Shown in pieces: positions 8,768 to 16,305 of a stretch of 47,150 nt of DNA. The DNA is from Hydrogenophaga sp. (GTDB taxonomy: Bacteria; Pseudomonadota; Gammaproteobacteria; Burkholderiales; Burkholderiaceae_C). The notes under the pieces are model-generated. The model saw only the letters and a list, made by a program, of their open reading frames with translations. It ran no database searches and was not told where the DNA came from. The DNA lies in assembly GCF_030656115.1 (NCBI RefSeq), contig NZ_JAUSOO010000062.1:1-47150 (forward strand). Direction: 5' to 3'. A program made the translations under genes and the position numbers. Positions within the stretch are counted from its first letter, which is position 1, and each line of letters begins with the position of its first letter.

Positions 8768-9313
8768 ATGACCGACACCGCGACCTCCGCCGAAACCAAT
8801 AACACCTCCGTCTCCACCCCCGCCTCGCGCCGCGTCAGCCCTTGGTGGCGCGTGCTGGCTGTCTTTTTGCTGGTGCTGCTGCTGCTCGGCTGGGCCGCCA
8901 GCGCCAGCATGATGACCCAGCTGAAAGCCCAGATTCAGCATGTGCAGGCCCGGCTGGTCGATGTGCCACAGATTCGGCAAGTGGCGGTGTTGCTGGACAA
9001 CCAGCAACAAGCTGCCATGCTGGTGACCTACAACCCCAAAGACGGCGCGCTGCTGGTGCAGCGGCTCAATGAGGTGAAAGAAGGCCGCGAAGACAGCATG
9101 CAGGTGTGGGCCATCGCCGGTGATGCAGCCCCGCGCTCACTCGGCGTGGTGACGAGCAAATACAAAACGCTGCAAATGCCTGTGAAAGAAACCGATCTGC
9201 AAGGCGTGACCGAGATCGCCGTCAGCGCTGAAAACAAAGGCGGCGTGGCCACCGGCGCAGGGCCGAGCCTGCCCTGGCTGTTCAAAGGCTGGCTGGTGCA
9301 AAAGTCGATCTGA
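8768..9313 (+). CDS. Membrane-anchored RskA C-terminal-like protein, no sigma partner
   Basis: 181 residues: a short cytoplasmic Thr/Ser-rich N-terminus, one membrane helix at about 27-46, then a periplasmic domain. That domain resembles the C-terminal part of the anti-sigma factor encoded at 19252-20031: both have VAVLxxxQ, MLVTxxPK, LQxWA, PRSLGV and end LFKGxLxQK. Unlike that protein, this one lacks the N-terminal sigma-binding region, and no sigma factor gene is adjacent. It starts 7 bases after the hydroxy-acid oxidase stop, so the two are probably co-transcribed. Its role is unknown; a sensor or structural relative of anti-sigma factors is an inference. Confidence 0.7.
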   Translation: MTDTATSAETNNTSVSTPASRRVSPWWRVLAVFLLVLLLLGWAASASMMTQLKAQIQHVQARLVDVPQIRQVAVLLDNQQQAAMLVTYNPKDGALLVQRLNEVKEGREDSMQVWAIAGDAAPRSLGVVTSKYKTLQMPVKETDLQGVTEIAVSAENKGGVATGAGPSLPWLFKGWLVQKSI

Positions 9314-9322
9314 TGAACAAGG

Positions 9323-9384
9323 CCCCCACGCTGCGCGGGTCGCTGCCCCTGAGGGGGCTGATCCGCCTTGGGGCGGCCCGGCGG
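9323..9384 (+). repeat. Dispersed G/C palindromic repeat, copy A
   Basis: A CCCCC...CCCCTGAGGGGG block followed by CGGCCCGGCGG, between two convergent gene ends. This is the most diverged of five related copies (others at 15640, 19110, 20041 and 30556). The stem may act as a bidirectional terminator. Confidence 0.6.
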
Positions 9385-9400
9385 CGGATCGCTGCTTTCG

Positions 9401-10129
9401 TCATCTGAGTTCGTATTCAAACGTGCTCACCACCCGCAGCCGCTTGGTGCGCGAGCTGCCGTCGTCAAAGTCGTTGCCGTCGTCGCCCGCGATGCGGATC
9501 ACGCCCTGGTTGGCGTTCTTCAGCGGGCCGAGCTGGGCGCCGGCTTCGGCTGCAAACTTGTCGGCCTGCTCGCGGGCATTGCGGGTGGCTTCGGCCAGCA
9601 AGGGGGCTTTGATGTCGTTGAAACCACGCAGCTGAAAACGCGGGCCACTGCGTCCACCCTCGTTTTCACCACCCAGCTGCACCCCGGCCTGAATCAGCGG
9701 GTCCACCGCGCGGGCGGCGGCGTCCACTTCAGCCACCCGCGGCGACTTCACCAACACCTGGCCGATGCCGTTGAAACGAAACGGCGTGTTGCCCTGCGGG
9801 TATTCGCGGGCGAACAGGTCTTGCACCTGCAGCGGGCGGGCGTCCAGCTCTTCGGCGGTGAAGCCTCGCGTTTTCAGAAATGCCAGCACCTTGTCGCGGT
9901 CGCCCGCCAGGGCTTGCTGTACGCCGCTGAAGTCGTTGCCCGCGCGGCGAAACGACAGTGTCCACACCGCAAAGTCGCTCTCCACGTCTTTTTCAGCCAA
10001 GCCCTTCACGGTGACCGAGCGGTCCGACATGCGAAAACGCTCCAGCCCCTGGCTGACATGGAAACCGGCCACAGCGATGCCAGCGCCCACCAACAAAGCG
10101 GCGATCAGGCGAGACAGGGCGTTGTTCAT
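9401..10129 (-). CDS. SIMPL-domain (DUF541) envelope protein
   Basis: A 242-residue exported protein. An N-terminal hydrophobic segment at about 6-24 acts as signal or anchor, followed by the SIMPL/DUF541 domain with the typical opening RSVTVKGLAEKDVESDFAVW and the late segment FNDIKAPLLAEATRNAREQA. Family members assemble into periplasmic oligomers in Gram-negative bacteria and are linked to stress tolerance, but no enzymatic function is established. The gene is convergent with the RskA-like gene and divergent from dinB, so it stands alone. Confidence 0.85.
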   Translation of the reverse strand: MNNALSRLIAALLVGAGIAVAGFHVSQGLERFRMSDRSVTVKGLAEKDVESDFAVWTLSFRRAGNDFSGVQQALAGDRDKVLAFLKTRGFTAEELDARPLQVQDLFAREYPQGNTPFRFNGIGQVLVKSPRVAEVDAAARAVDPLIQAGVQLGGENEGGRSGPRFQLRGFNDIKAPLLAEATRNAREQADKFAAEAGAQLGPLKNANQGVIRIAGDDGNDFDDGSSRTKRLRVVSTFEYELR

Positions 10130-10223
10130 AAGTTGTTGCTCCCGAAAACAGCGGGACCAAACGCCCGCCTTGCGGCCATCTTAGTCCCGCCCCGCCCCAT
10201 GCGGGCGGCGCTATGCTTGTACG

Positions 10224-11510
10224 GTGAACACCGCCCCGCCACCGCGCCTGCGCCGCATTGCCCACCTCGACATGGACGCGTTTTTTGCCTCCGTGGAGCT
10301 GCTGCGTTACCCGCAGCTCAAGGGCTTGCCGGTGGTGATTGGGGGCGGGCGGCGCAAAGAAGACGATGTGTTGGCCCGCCTGCGTGAGGCCTACCCCGAG
10401 CGCGACTGGTCGGGCGATACGCTGGACCGCATTCCGGTGGACTTTTTCCCGCGCCTGTCGGGCTACACCGGGCGCGGCGTGGCCACCACCGCCACCTACG
10501 CCGCGCGGCAGTTTGGTGTGGGCTCGGCCATGGGGCTGATGAAAGCGGCCAAGCTCTGCCCGCAGGCCATTTTGTTGCCGGTGGACTTTGACGAGGTGCG
10601 CCGCATCTCGCGCCTGTTCAAAAGCACCATTGCCGAGATTGCACCGCTGGTGGAAGACCGGGGCGTGGACGAGGTCTACATCGACTTCACCGACGTGCCC
10701 GGCGGCCAGCGCGAGGGCGGGCGCGTGCTGGCGCGGCTGATTCAAAAAAGCATCTTCCAGGCCACCGGGCTCACCTGCTCCATTGGCGTGGCACCGAACA
10801 AGCTGATGGCCAAAATGGCGAGCGAATTCAACAAGCCCAACGGCATCAGCATCGTGCACGAAGACGATCTGGAAGACAAAATCTGGCCCCTGCCGTGCCG
10901 AAAAATCAACGGCGTGGGTCCCAAGGCCGACGAAAAATTGCAGCGCCACGGCATCCACACGGTGGGCGAACTGGCCCAGCGCAGCCCGGCCTGGCTGGTG
11001 CAACACTTTGGCAAAAGCTACGGCGCCTGGCTGCATGCCGTGAGCTGGGGCCGCGACGAACGCCCGGTGGTGACCGAAAGCGAACCGGTGAGCATGAGCC
11101 GCGAAACCACCTTTGAGCGCGACCTGCACGCCGTGCGCGACCGCGCCGAACTGGGGGCGGTGTTCACCCGCCTGTGCGAACAGGTGGCCGCCGACCTGCA
11201 GCGCAAGGGCTACGCGGGCAAAACCATCGGCATCAAGCTGCGTTACGACAACTTCCAGAGCGTCACGCGCGACACCACCATCGACGGCTTCACCGCCGAC
11301 GCCGCCACCATCCGCCGCCATGCGGGCCTGTGCCTGAAGCGCGTGGACTTGAGCCGGCGCATCCGCCTGCTGGGCGTGCGGGTGGGCAAACTCGTCAAGC
11401 CCGGGACAGACGCCGCCCTGCCCGGCCGCTACAGTGAACCCCATTCCAAAACACCCCGAGACAAGGCCACCGATGCCCACACCGACCTGCTTTTCCCTGA
11501 GCTTGACTGA
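10224..11510 (+). CDS. dinB: DNA polymerase IV (Y family)
   Basis: A 428-residue translesion polymerase. Catalytic motifs are HLDMDAFFASVE (Asp16, Asp18) and GVDEVYIDFTD, followed by the thumb helix-hairpin-helix INGVGPKADEKL and a little-finger domain ending in a short QxxLF-like beta-clamp tail (TDLLFPELD). The start codon is GTG; no ATG precedes the motif. Compared with enterobacterial DinB there is an extra segment of about 40 residues (42-83) between VVIGGG and GVATTATYAAR. The 3' end overlaps the next gene by 38 bases. I see no LexA box in front of it. Confidence 0.9.
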   Translation: MNTAPPPRLRRIAHLDMDAFFASVELLRYPQLKGLPVVIGGGRRKEDDVLARLREAYPERDWSGDTLDRIPVDFFPRLSGYTGRGVATTATYAARQFGVGSAMGLMKAAKLCPQAILLPVDFDEVRRISRLFKSTIAEIAPLVEDRGVDEVYIDFTDVPGGQREGGRVLARLIQKSIFQATGLTCSIGVAPNKLMAKMASEFNKPNGISIVHEDDLEDKIWPLPCRKINGVGPKADEKLQRHGIHTVGELAQRSPAWLVQHFGKSYGAWLHAVSWGRDERPVVTESEPVSMSRETTFERDLHAVRDRAELGAVFTRLCEQVAADLQRKGYAGKTIGIKLRYDNFQSVTRDTTIDGFTADAATIRRHAGLCLKRVDLSRRIRLLGVRVGKLVKPGTDAALPGRYSEPHSKTPRDKATDAHTDLLFPELD

Positions 11511-12318
11511 CGACCACGTGGCCCACCTGGTGCTGAACCGGCCCGAGGCCATGAACACCATGCACCCCACCTTCTGGCGCGAGCTGGACGAGGTGCTGAC
11601 GCAGATTCACACCGAAGGCACGGCGCGCGCACTGGTCATCAGCAGCACCGGCAAACACTTCAGCGCCGGCATGGCGCTGGAAACCTTCAGCGGCGCCATT
11701 GCCATGGACGACCAGAGCCCCGAAGGCCGCGCCGCCATTTTTGACCTGCTGACCGACATGCAGGCCACGTTCACCAAGATCGAAAACCTGCGCATCCCGG
11801 TGATCTGCGCCATCCAGGGCGGTTGCATTGGTGGTGCGGTGGACATGGTCACGGCGGCCTGCATCCGCTACGCCACCGCCGACGCGTTTTTCTGCATCCA
11901 GGAAATCAACATCGGCATGGTGGCCGACGTGGGCACGCTGCAGCGCCTGCCCAAGCTCATTCCATTCGCGGTGGTGAAAGAAATGGCCTACACCGGCAGG
12001 CGCCTGCCCGCCCAGCGTGCGCTGGCCTACGGGCTGGTGAACGAGGTGTTTGACAGCGCAGACGCCATGCTGGCCGCCGCGTTGCAATGCGCGAAAGAAA
12101 TCGCCAGCAAACCACCCATCGCGATCTGGGGCACCAAACAGGCGGTGACCTACGCGCGCGACCACTCGGTGGAAGACAGCCTGCGCCAGATGGGCTGGCT
12201 GCAAGGCGCCATCTGGAGCAACCAGCATGTGCGCGAGTCCATCGTGGCCATGAAGGAAAAGCGCGCCGGCCACTTCACGGCGCTGTCGGCGCTGCAGCCG
12301 TTCAAAACTCTGGGCTGA
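11473..12318 (+). CDS. Crotonase, probable dienoyl-CoA isomerase type
   Basis: A 281-residue enoyl-CoA hydratase/isomerase-fold enzyme. The oxyanion-hole segments are SAGMALE and QGGCIGGAVD. Asp124, Glu144 and Asp152 (in ADVGTLQRLPK) have the same spacing as Asp176, Glu196 and Asp204 of mammalian ECH1, the delta3,5-delta2,4-dienoyl-CoA isomerase, and the late stretch YARDHSVEDSL is also shared with it. It therefore most likely shifts double bonds during beta-oxidation of unsaturated acyl-CoA. The ATG at 11473 was chosen over an upstream GTG because AAGG lies 6 bases before it and the domain starts there. It overlaps the dinB end, so translation may be coupled. Confidence 0.85.
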   Translation: MPTPTCFSLSLTDDHVAHLVLNRPEAMNTMHPTFWRELDEVLTQIHTEGTARALVISSTGKHFSAGMALETFSGAIAMDDQSPEGRAAIFDLLTDMQATFTKIENLRIPVICAIQGGCIGGAVDMVTAACIRYATADAFFCIQEINIGMVADVGTLQRLPKLIPFAVVKEMAYTGRRLPAQRALAYGLVNEVFDSADAMLAAALQCAKEIASKPPIAIWGTKQAVTYARDHSVEDSLRQMGWLQGAIWSNQHVRESIVAMKEKRAGHFTALSALQPFKTLG

Positions 12319-12351
12319 GCGGCGGCACAGCAGCGCCTGTTCCGCCTCAGC

Positions 12352-12504
12352 GGCTGAGCGTTTTTCGGGCGTGTCCGAGCAACGCCTCAAAACGTGCCCG
12401 ATCAAGGCGCAAAGCACAGCCATAGCAGGGCTATGGCGCGCGTTTGCAGAGACTAGCGGGTGCGTTTGGGGTGGCGAGCGGGCATGAACGAAAGACGCTC
12501 AGCC
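12352..12504. repeat. 153-bp imperfect palindrome between convergent genes
   Basis: The segment reads nearly the same on both strands around a centre at about 12428 (GCCATAGCAGGGCTATGG). The outer arms are GGCTGAGCGTTTTTCG at the left and the complement of CGAAAGACGCTCAGCC at the right, and the inner arms share CAAA(A)CG, CCCG and GCAAA blocks. It fills the gap between two convergent genes and could fold into one long hairpin. This looks like a mobile palindromic repeat or a bidirectional terminator. Confidence 0.75.
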
Positions 12505-12506
12505 TC

Positions 12507-12863
12507 TCAGTGCTTGCAACGACCGCCGCGCACCACGGTGCCGTCTTTGCACTCGGTCAGGATGTCTTCGTCTCGCGTGGGCCGCTTGGGGCTTGGCGAC
12601 GGGGCGACCGTGGGTTGTGCGGGTACGGATACTGCAACCTGGGCATGCACAATTTTCTTTTTGCCGTTGTCGCACGCCAGCACCACGCCGCCTGGCGCCG
12701 CGGCATCGGCTGGCACCACCTTCAAAGCCACGCCCGACACACCTTTGCCCAGAATGTGCGCCTCAATCTGCGCTCGCAGCCGCTCGCAACCGTCAGCCCC
12801 CTGGGCCGCGCCGATTGTGGGCACGAGCATCCAAGCAAATTGAAAAAACCAACGGCCTGTCAT
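12507..12863 (-). CDS. Small secreted DUF1161 protein
   Basis: 118 residues starting with a signal peptide (about 1-20, ending GAAQG). The mature part has the DUF1161 pattern CERLRAQIEAHILGKGV, then a VVLACDNGKKKIV segment, with a proline-rich linker and a C-terminal DEDILTECKDGTVVRGGRC that adds a cysteine pair. The family has no known function. Its ATG overlaps the stop of the phosphofructokinase gene (ATGA), so the two are translated together although the products act in different compartments. The right arm of the long palindrome abuts the stop codon. Confidence 0.75.
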   Translation of the reverse strand: MTGRWFFQFAWMLVPTIGAAQGADGCERLRAQIEAHILGKGVSGVALKVVPADAAAPGGVVLACDNGKKKIVHAQVAVSVPAQPTVAPSPSPKRPTRDEDILTECKDGTVVRGGRCKH

Positions 12864-14089
12864 GGGTGCGTCGGCCCTGCTTTGAGCACTTTGGCCACTG
12901 GGTTGTTGCGCAAGCGGTAGGCGTCGGGCATGTCCGAACCCAGCAGCGGGCGCAGGTACATGCGAAACGCGTCGGTCACATCGGTGCCGCTGGCGGTGAT
13001 GAACCCGTCTGCCATGGTGCGGGTTTTGCCCGCCACCGCCTCCAGCGGCAACAGCTCGTAGACGGCCGAATAAAAGCCGGAGCGTTTGATCGCCACCGAG
13101 CCGTCCACCTGGCCCCACATGGCGAACTGCACCGCCTTTTCGCCCACCTCGCGCGCTTCGCGCTGGTCCACGTCGCTCACACAGCCAATGAAGCTGCGCT
13201 GCAGGTAGCCAAAGGTGTCGCCGCGCACGCGCTTGATGCCCAGCCTGGCCTTGATCTCTTCGCACAGCAGGTCGGCCAGCGCGCCGGTGCCCGACAGCTG
13301 CACGTTGCCATGCGCGTCCTTCTCCACGTCTTTCGCCAGCTGCGTGATGATGGGCCGACCCGACGCATCGTGAATGCCCTCGCTCACAGCAATCACACAG
13401 CGGCCGTAGCGCTCATACACCGCCTTCACGTCGGCCAGAAATTGGGGAATCTCGAAGACCCGCTCGGGCACGTAAATCAGGTGCGGGCCGTCGTCCGGAA
13501 ACTTCTTGCCCAGCGCAGACGCTGCCGTCAAAAAGCCCGCGTGCCGGCCCATCACCACGCCCACATACACCCCAGGCAAAGCTGCGTTGTCCAGATTGGC
13601 GCCGGCAAACGCCTGCGCCACAAAACGCGCCGCCGAGGGGAAACCCGGCGTGTGGTCGTTGCCCACCAGGTCGTTGTCGATGGTCTTGGGGATGTGGATG
13701 GAGCGCAGCGGGTAGTGGGCCTTGCGCGCTTCTTCGCTCACGATGCGCACCGTGTCCGACGAGTCGTTGCCGCCGATGTAGAAAAAGTGCTCAATCTCAT
13801 GCGCCTTGAGCACCTTGAAGATTTCCTGGCAATACGCCAGGTCGGGCTTGTCGCGCGTGGAGCCCAGCGCCGAGGCCGGCGTGCGCGCCACGGCCTCCAG
13901 GTTGTGGCTGGTCTCCTGCGTGAGATCCACAAATTCTTCGTCCACAATGCCGCGCACGCCGTGGCGCGCGCCGTAAACCCGCTTCACATTCTGAAACCGC
14001 CGCGCCTCCAGCGCCACGCCCACCAGCGACTGGTTGATGACAGCGGTGGGGCCACCGCCCTGGGCGACGAGTATTTTTCCGGATGACAT
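12860..14089 (-). CDS. pfp: 6-phosphofructokinase, pyrophosphate type
   Basis: A 409-residue enzyme phosphorylating fructose 6-phosphate at C1. The nucleotide site reads GGGPTAV at 11-17 and GGNDSSDT at 106-113, with Asp109 where ATP-dependent enzymes carry glycine. The catalytic motif is PKTIDND (134-140) with Lys135. Asp plus Lys at these places mark PPi-dependent phosphofructokinases (family knowledge), which work reversibly in glycolysis and gluconeogenesis. The length fits PPi-type forms of about 400 residues. DUF1161 follows with an overlapping start. ATP-dependent activity is less likely but can only be settled biochemically. Confidence 0.88.
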   Translation of the reverse strand: MSSGKILVAQGGGPTAVINQSLVGVALEARRFQNVKRVYGARHGVRGIVDEEFVDLTQETSHNLEAVARTPASALGSTRDKPDLAYCQEIFKVLKAHEIEHFFYIGGNDSSDTVRIVSEEARKAHYPLRSIHIPKTIDNDLVGNDHTPGFPSAARFVAQAFAGANLDNAALPGVYVGVVMGRHAGFLTAASALGKKFPDDGPHLIYVPERVFEIPQFLADVKAVYERYGRCVIAVSEGIHDASGRPIITQLAKDVEKDAHGNVQLSGTGALADLLCEEIKARLGIKRVRGDTFGYLQRSFIGCVSDVDQREAREVGEKAVQFAMWGQVDGSVAIKRSGFYSAVYELLPLEAVAGKTRTMADGFITASGTDVTDAFRMYLRPLLGSDMPDAYRLRNNPVAKVLKAGPTHP

Positions 14090-14246
14090 GGGGCGTGCTC
14101 CTTGAAGAATGGAGAGAAATCAGAGACGGCGGTGCTCGGTCGCTTGATTTCAACACGAACAATTTCAAGGATGCATTGTCGCGCCAGTTCTGCTATCCGA
14201 TGCAAAGTGACCTCCACAGCGAAGGCGTCGCCGAGGTCGAATATCC

Positions 14247-14375
14247 TCAGCCCAAGATCACTGGGTTCGCCCGCCACAGCACCCAGTTGAGGTCAGCGGC
14301 AAAGCCCACCCAGGCCAGGTAGGGCACCAGCAAAGCGCCCACCAGGGGCCGGATGCGCCAGAACGCCGCCACGGT
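14247..14375 (-). pseudogene. Remnant of tspO (last membrane helix only)
   Basis: About 42 in-frame codons read TVAAFWRIRPLVGALLVPYL and continue AWVGFAADLNWVLWRANP before a stop at 14247. This is the characteristic fifth-helix ending of TspO/MBR tryptophan-rich sensory proteins, normally about 150-160 residues long. Upstream of TVAAF the reading frame is proline-rich and unlike TspO, so helices 1-4 are missing and no start can be assigned. It lies in the 430-base gap between pfp and the deacetylase gene. I infer a deletion that removed the 5' part. Confidence 0.65.
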
Positions 14376-14517
14376 GTCATGGGGTGGGCGCTCGGGTGAA
14401 GGCGCCGGAGGCGGTGAAACACCGCAGTGGGCTTTGTGGTACCCGTCCGTTCGGCACCGCGCACGGGCGGGCCCAATGGCGCCCGGTGCTGGCGCGCCCC
14501 GTGCGACACTGCGGCGC

Positions 14518-15579
14518 ATGAAAACCTTCCACAACCCCCACCACGCCCTGCACCAGGGGCGCGAAGAGATGTTCCGCGGCCGCATGGTGCCGTGCCACGA
14601 GGTGCCGGCACGGCTGGACTTTGTCTTGGCCGAGCTGCTGCGCCGCCCGCTGGGCGCGCTGGAAACACCGGCACTGAACAACGCCGACCTGAACGCTGCG
14701 ATTGCCCGCGTGCACGCCACGCGCTACACGCAGTTTCTGGCGGGCGCCTGGGACGAATGGGTGGCCATGGACCCCAGCAACGCCCAGCGCGATGCCTTGC
14801 CCTCGGTGTGGCCGCTGGGCAACCGCCACGCCTTCCGCACCGACGTGCTGCCCGCCAACTTTGCGGCGCGACTGGGTCTGTTTTCGTTTGACTCGGGCTC
14901 GCCGCTGATGGCGGGCACCTGGGCTGCGGCGCGCGGCGGTGCCGCCTGCGCGCTGGCCGCTGCGCACGAGGTGCTGGGCGGTGCGCGCAGCGCGTTTGCG
15001 CTCACCCGCCCGCCCGGCCACCACGCTGGGGCCGACTTCTTTGGTGGCTACTGCTTTCTGAACAACGCTGCCATCGCCGCACAAGCCCTGCGCGACGGCG
15101 GCCAGCAGCGTGTGGCGGTGCTGGACGTGGACTACCACCACGGCAACGGCACGCAAACCATTTTTTACGAGCGCGCGGACGTGCTCACGGTGTCGATCCA
15201 CGGCGACCCGGCCACCGAATACCCGTTTTTCCTGGGCCACGCGGACGAGCGCGGCGCGGGTGCGGGCGAAGGCTTCAACCTGAACCTGCCGCTGCCGCGC
15301 GGAAGCAACTTCGCCACCTGGCGCGCGGCGCTGGGCCAGGCGCTGAACGCAGTGGCGACGTTCAAGGCAGATGTGCTGGTGGTGCCCATGGGCCTGGACA
15401 CGTTTGAGGGCGACCCGATCTCGGGCTTCACGCTGCAAAGCGCCGACTACTTTGCCGTGGGCGAGGCGCTGGCCAGCGCTGGCCTGCCCACGGTGTTCAC
15501 GTTTGAAGGCGGCTACGCGGTGGACGCGGTGGGCACCAACGCGGTGAACCTACTGGAAGGCTTCAACCGCTCCATCTGA
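14518..15579 (+). CDS. Histone-deacetylase-like amidohydrolase (polyamine deacetylase type)
   Basis: A 353-residue zinc hydrolase of the arginase/deacetylase fold that removes acyl groups from amines. Catalytic His168-His169 are in RPPGHHAG, zinc ligands Asp205 and His207 in DVDYHHGNGT, and Asp294 in GLDTFEGDP. The GLDTFEGDPISGF signature is typical of bacterial acetylpolyamine amidohydrolases, making acetylated polyamines the likely substrate. The ATG at 14518 is chosen because the upstream open frame covers the tspO remnant region and has no family similarity. It is monocistronic, and convergent with the DUF3455 gene across a repeat. Confidence 0.88.
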   Translation: MKTFHNPHHALHQGREEMFRGRMVPCHEVPARLDFVLAELLRRPLGALETPALNNADLNAAIARVHATRYTQFLAGAWDEWVAMDPSNAQRDALPSVWPLGNRHAFRTDVLPANFAARLGLFSFDSGSPLMAGTWAAARGGAACALAAAHEVLGGARSAFALTRPPGHHAGADFFGGYCFLNNAAIAAQALRDGGQQRVAVLDVDYHHGNGTQTIFYERADVLTVSIHGDPATEYPFFLGHADERGAGAGEGFNLNLPLPRGSNFATWRAALGQALNAVATFKADVLVVPMGLDTFEGDPISGFTLQSADYFAVGEALASAGLPTVFTFEGGYAVDAVGTNAVNLLEGFNRSI

Positions 15580-15639
15580 GGTTATCGCGAGCGTTTGCGC
15601 CGTCGGAGCGATACGCGGCAGAGCGAAGTAGCAGCGCCC

Positions 15640-15718
15640 AGGGCACCGCCGGGCTGACTCCGCCCGACGGCCAGTACAGCCCCCTGGAGAGGGGTGACGC
15701 GCAGCGGCACGGGGGGTG
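15640..15718 (-). repeat. Dispersed G/C palindromic repeat, copy B
   Basis: Read on the minus strand it begins CCCCCCGTGCCGCTGCGCGTC, continues CCAGGGGGC and then CCCGGCGGTGCCCTGGG, closely matching copy C. It starts at the stop codon of the shortened DUF3455 gene. Confidence 0.65.
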
Positions 15719-16027
15719 TTACACAGCCTTCCAGAAGATGTAGTCGGCCTGGTAATTGACGACCTGCTGGCCGTTGCGGCTCATCAGCTTGGCATCCGGC
15801 CCCACAAACACCCACTCAAACTGACCGGCCAAGTCTTTCCTGGCACGGCATTCGTAGGTGATCTGGCCCATACCCACGGTTTCCATGGCTACTTTGTGGC
15901 CCGCGGGCACCTGCACAGCAGCGGGCAGGCCCGACTGCGAAAACGCCACGGTGGGCGCGCCCATGTTGGACGTACAGGCGGTGAGCGCCAGGGTGGCCGC
16001 AGCGGCCAGGGTGGACTGAATAAACAT
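15719..16027 (-). CDS. DUF3455 lipoprotein, apparently shortened
   Basis: 102 residues. The N-terminus ends in a lipobox-like LALTAC, predicting a lipoprotein with Cys18. The mature part has the DUF3455 pattern VPAGHKVAMETVGMGQITYE, then CRA...GQFEWVFVGPDAKL. Members of this family that I know continue for 40 or more residues past this point with a W-x-x-x-DGS segment. Here the protein ends at YIFWKAV and the stop codon touches repeat copy B, so the 3' end has probably been lost. A functional short form cannot be excluded. Confidence 0.6.
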   Translation of the reverse strand: MFIQSTLAAAATLALTACTSNMGAPTVAFSQSGLPAAVQVPAGHKVAMETVGMGQITYECRARKDLAGQFEWVFVGPDAKLMSRNGQQVVNYQADYIFWKAV

Positions 16028-16305
16028 GGACAACGCCTCGGTTCGGGTTGCGGGAAAAAAACGTGACCGCGAAAAAAAGCGGGTCGTGCGCCCAACGACA
16101 AGATGCCAGCGGCAGCCGCCAGCCCAGCTGTTGCAGCACCGACGTTGTGGATACGCAGCCCGGAACCGTTTTGGATTCAAAAGCCCTTTCAAACCACATG
16201 GAATTGGGCAGATCTGAATCCAGTGGGTCTGCACCTGCGTAACCAGAAAGCCGGATGCACTGGCAGCCTCTCAGGCCTTCATTTTTCAACGCACCCACAC
16301 GACCC

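Noticed and set aside
16162..16190. GGAACC at 16162 as an ECF-type -35 box upstream of the DUF3034 gene
   Set aside because: No matching -10 element at 15-18 bases; the sequence alone does not support a sigma-specific promoter.
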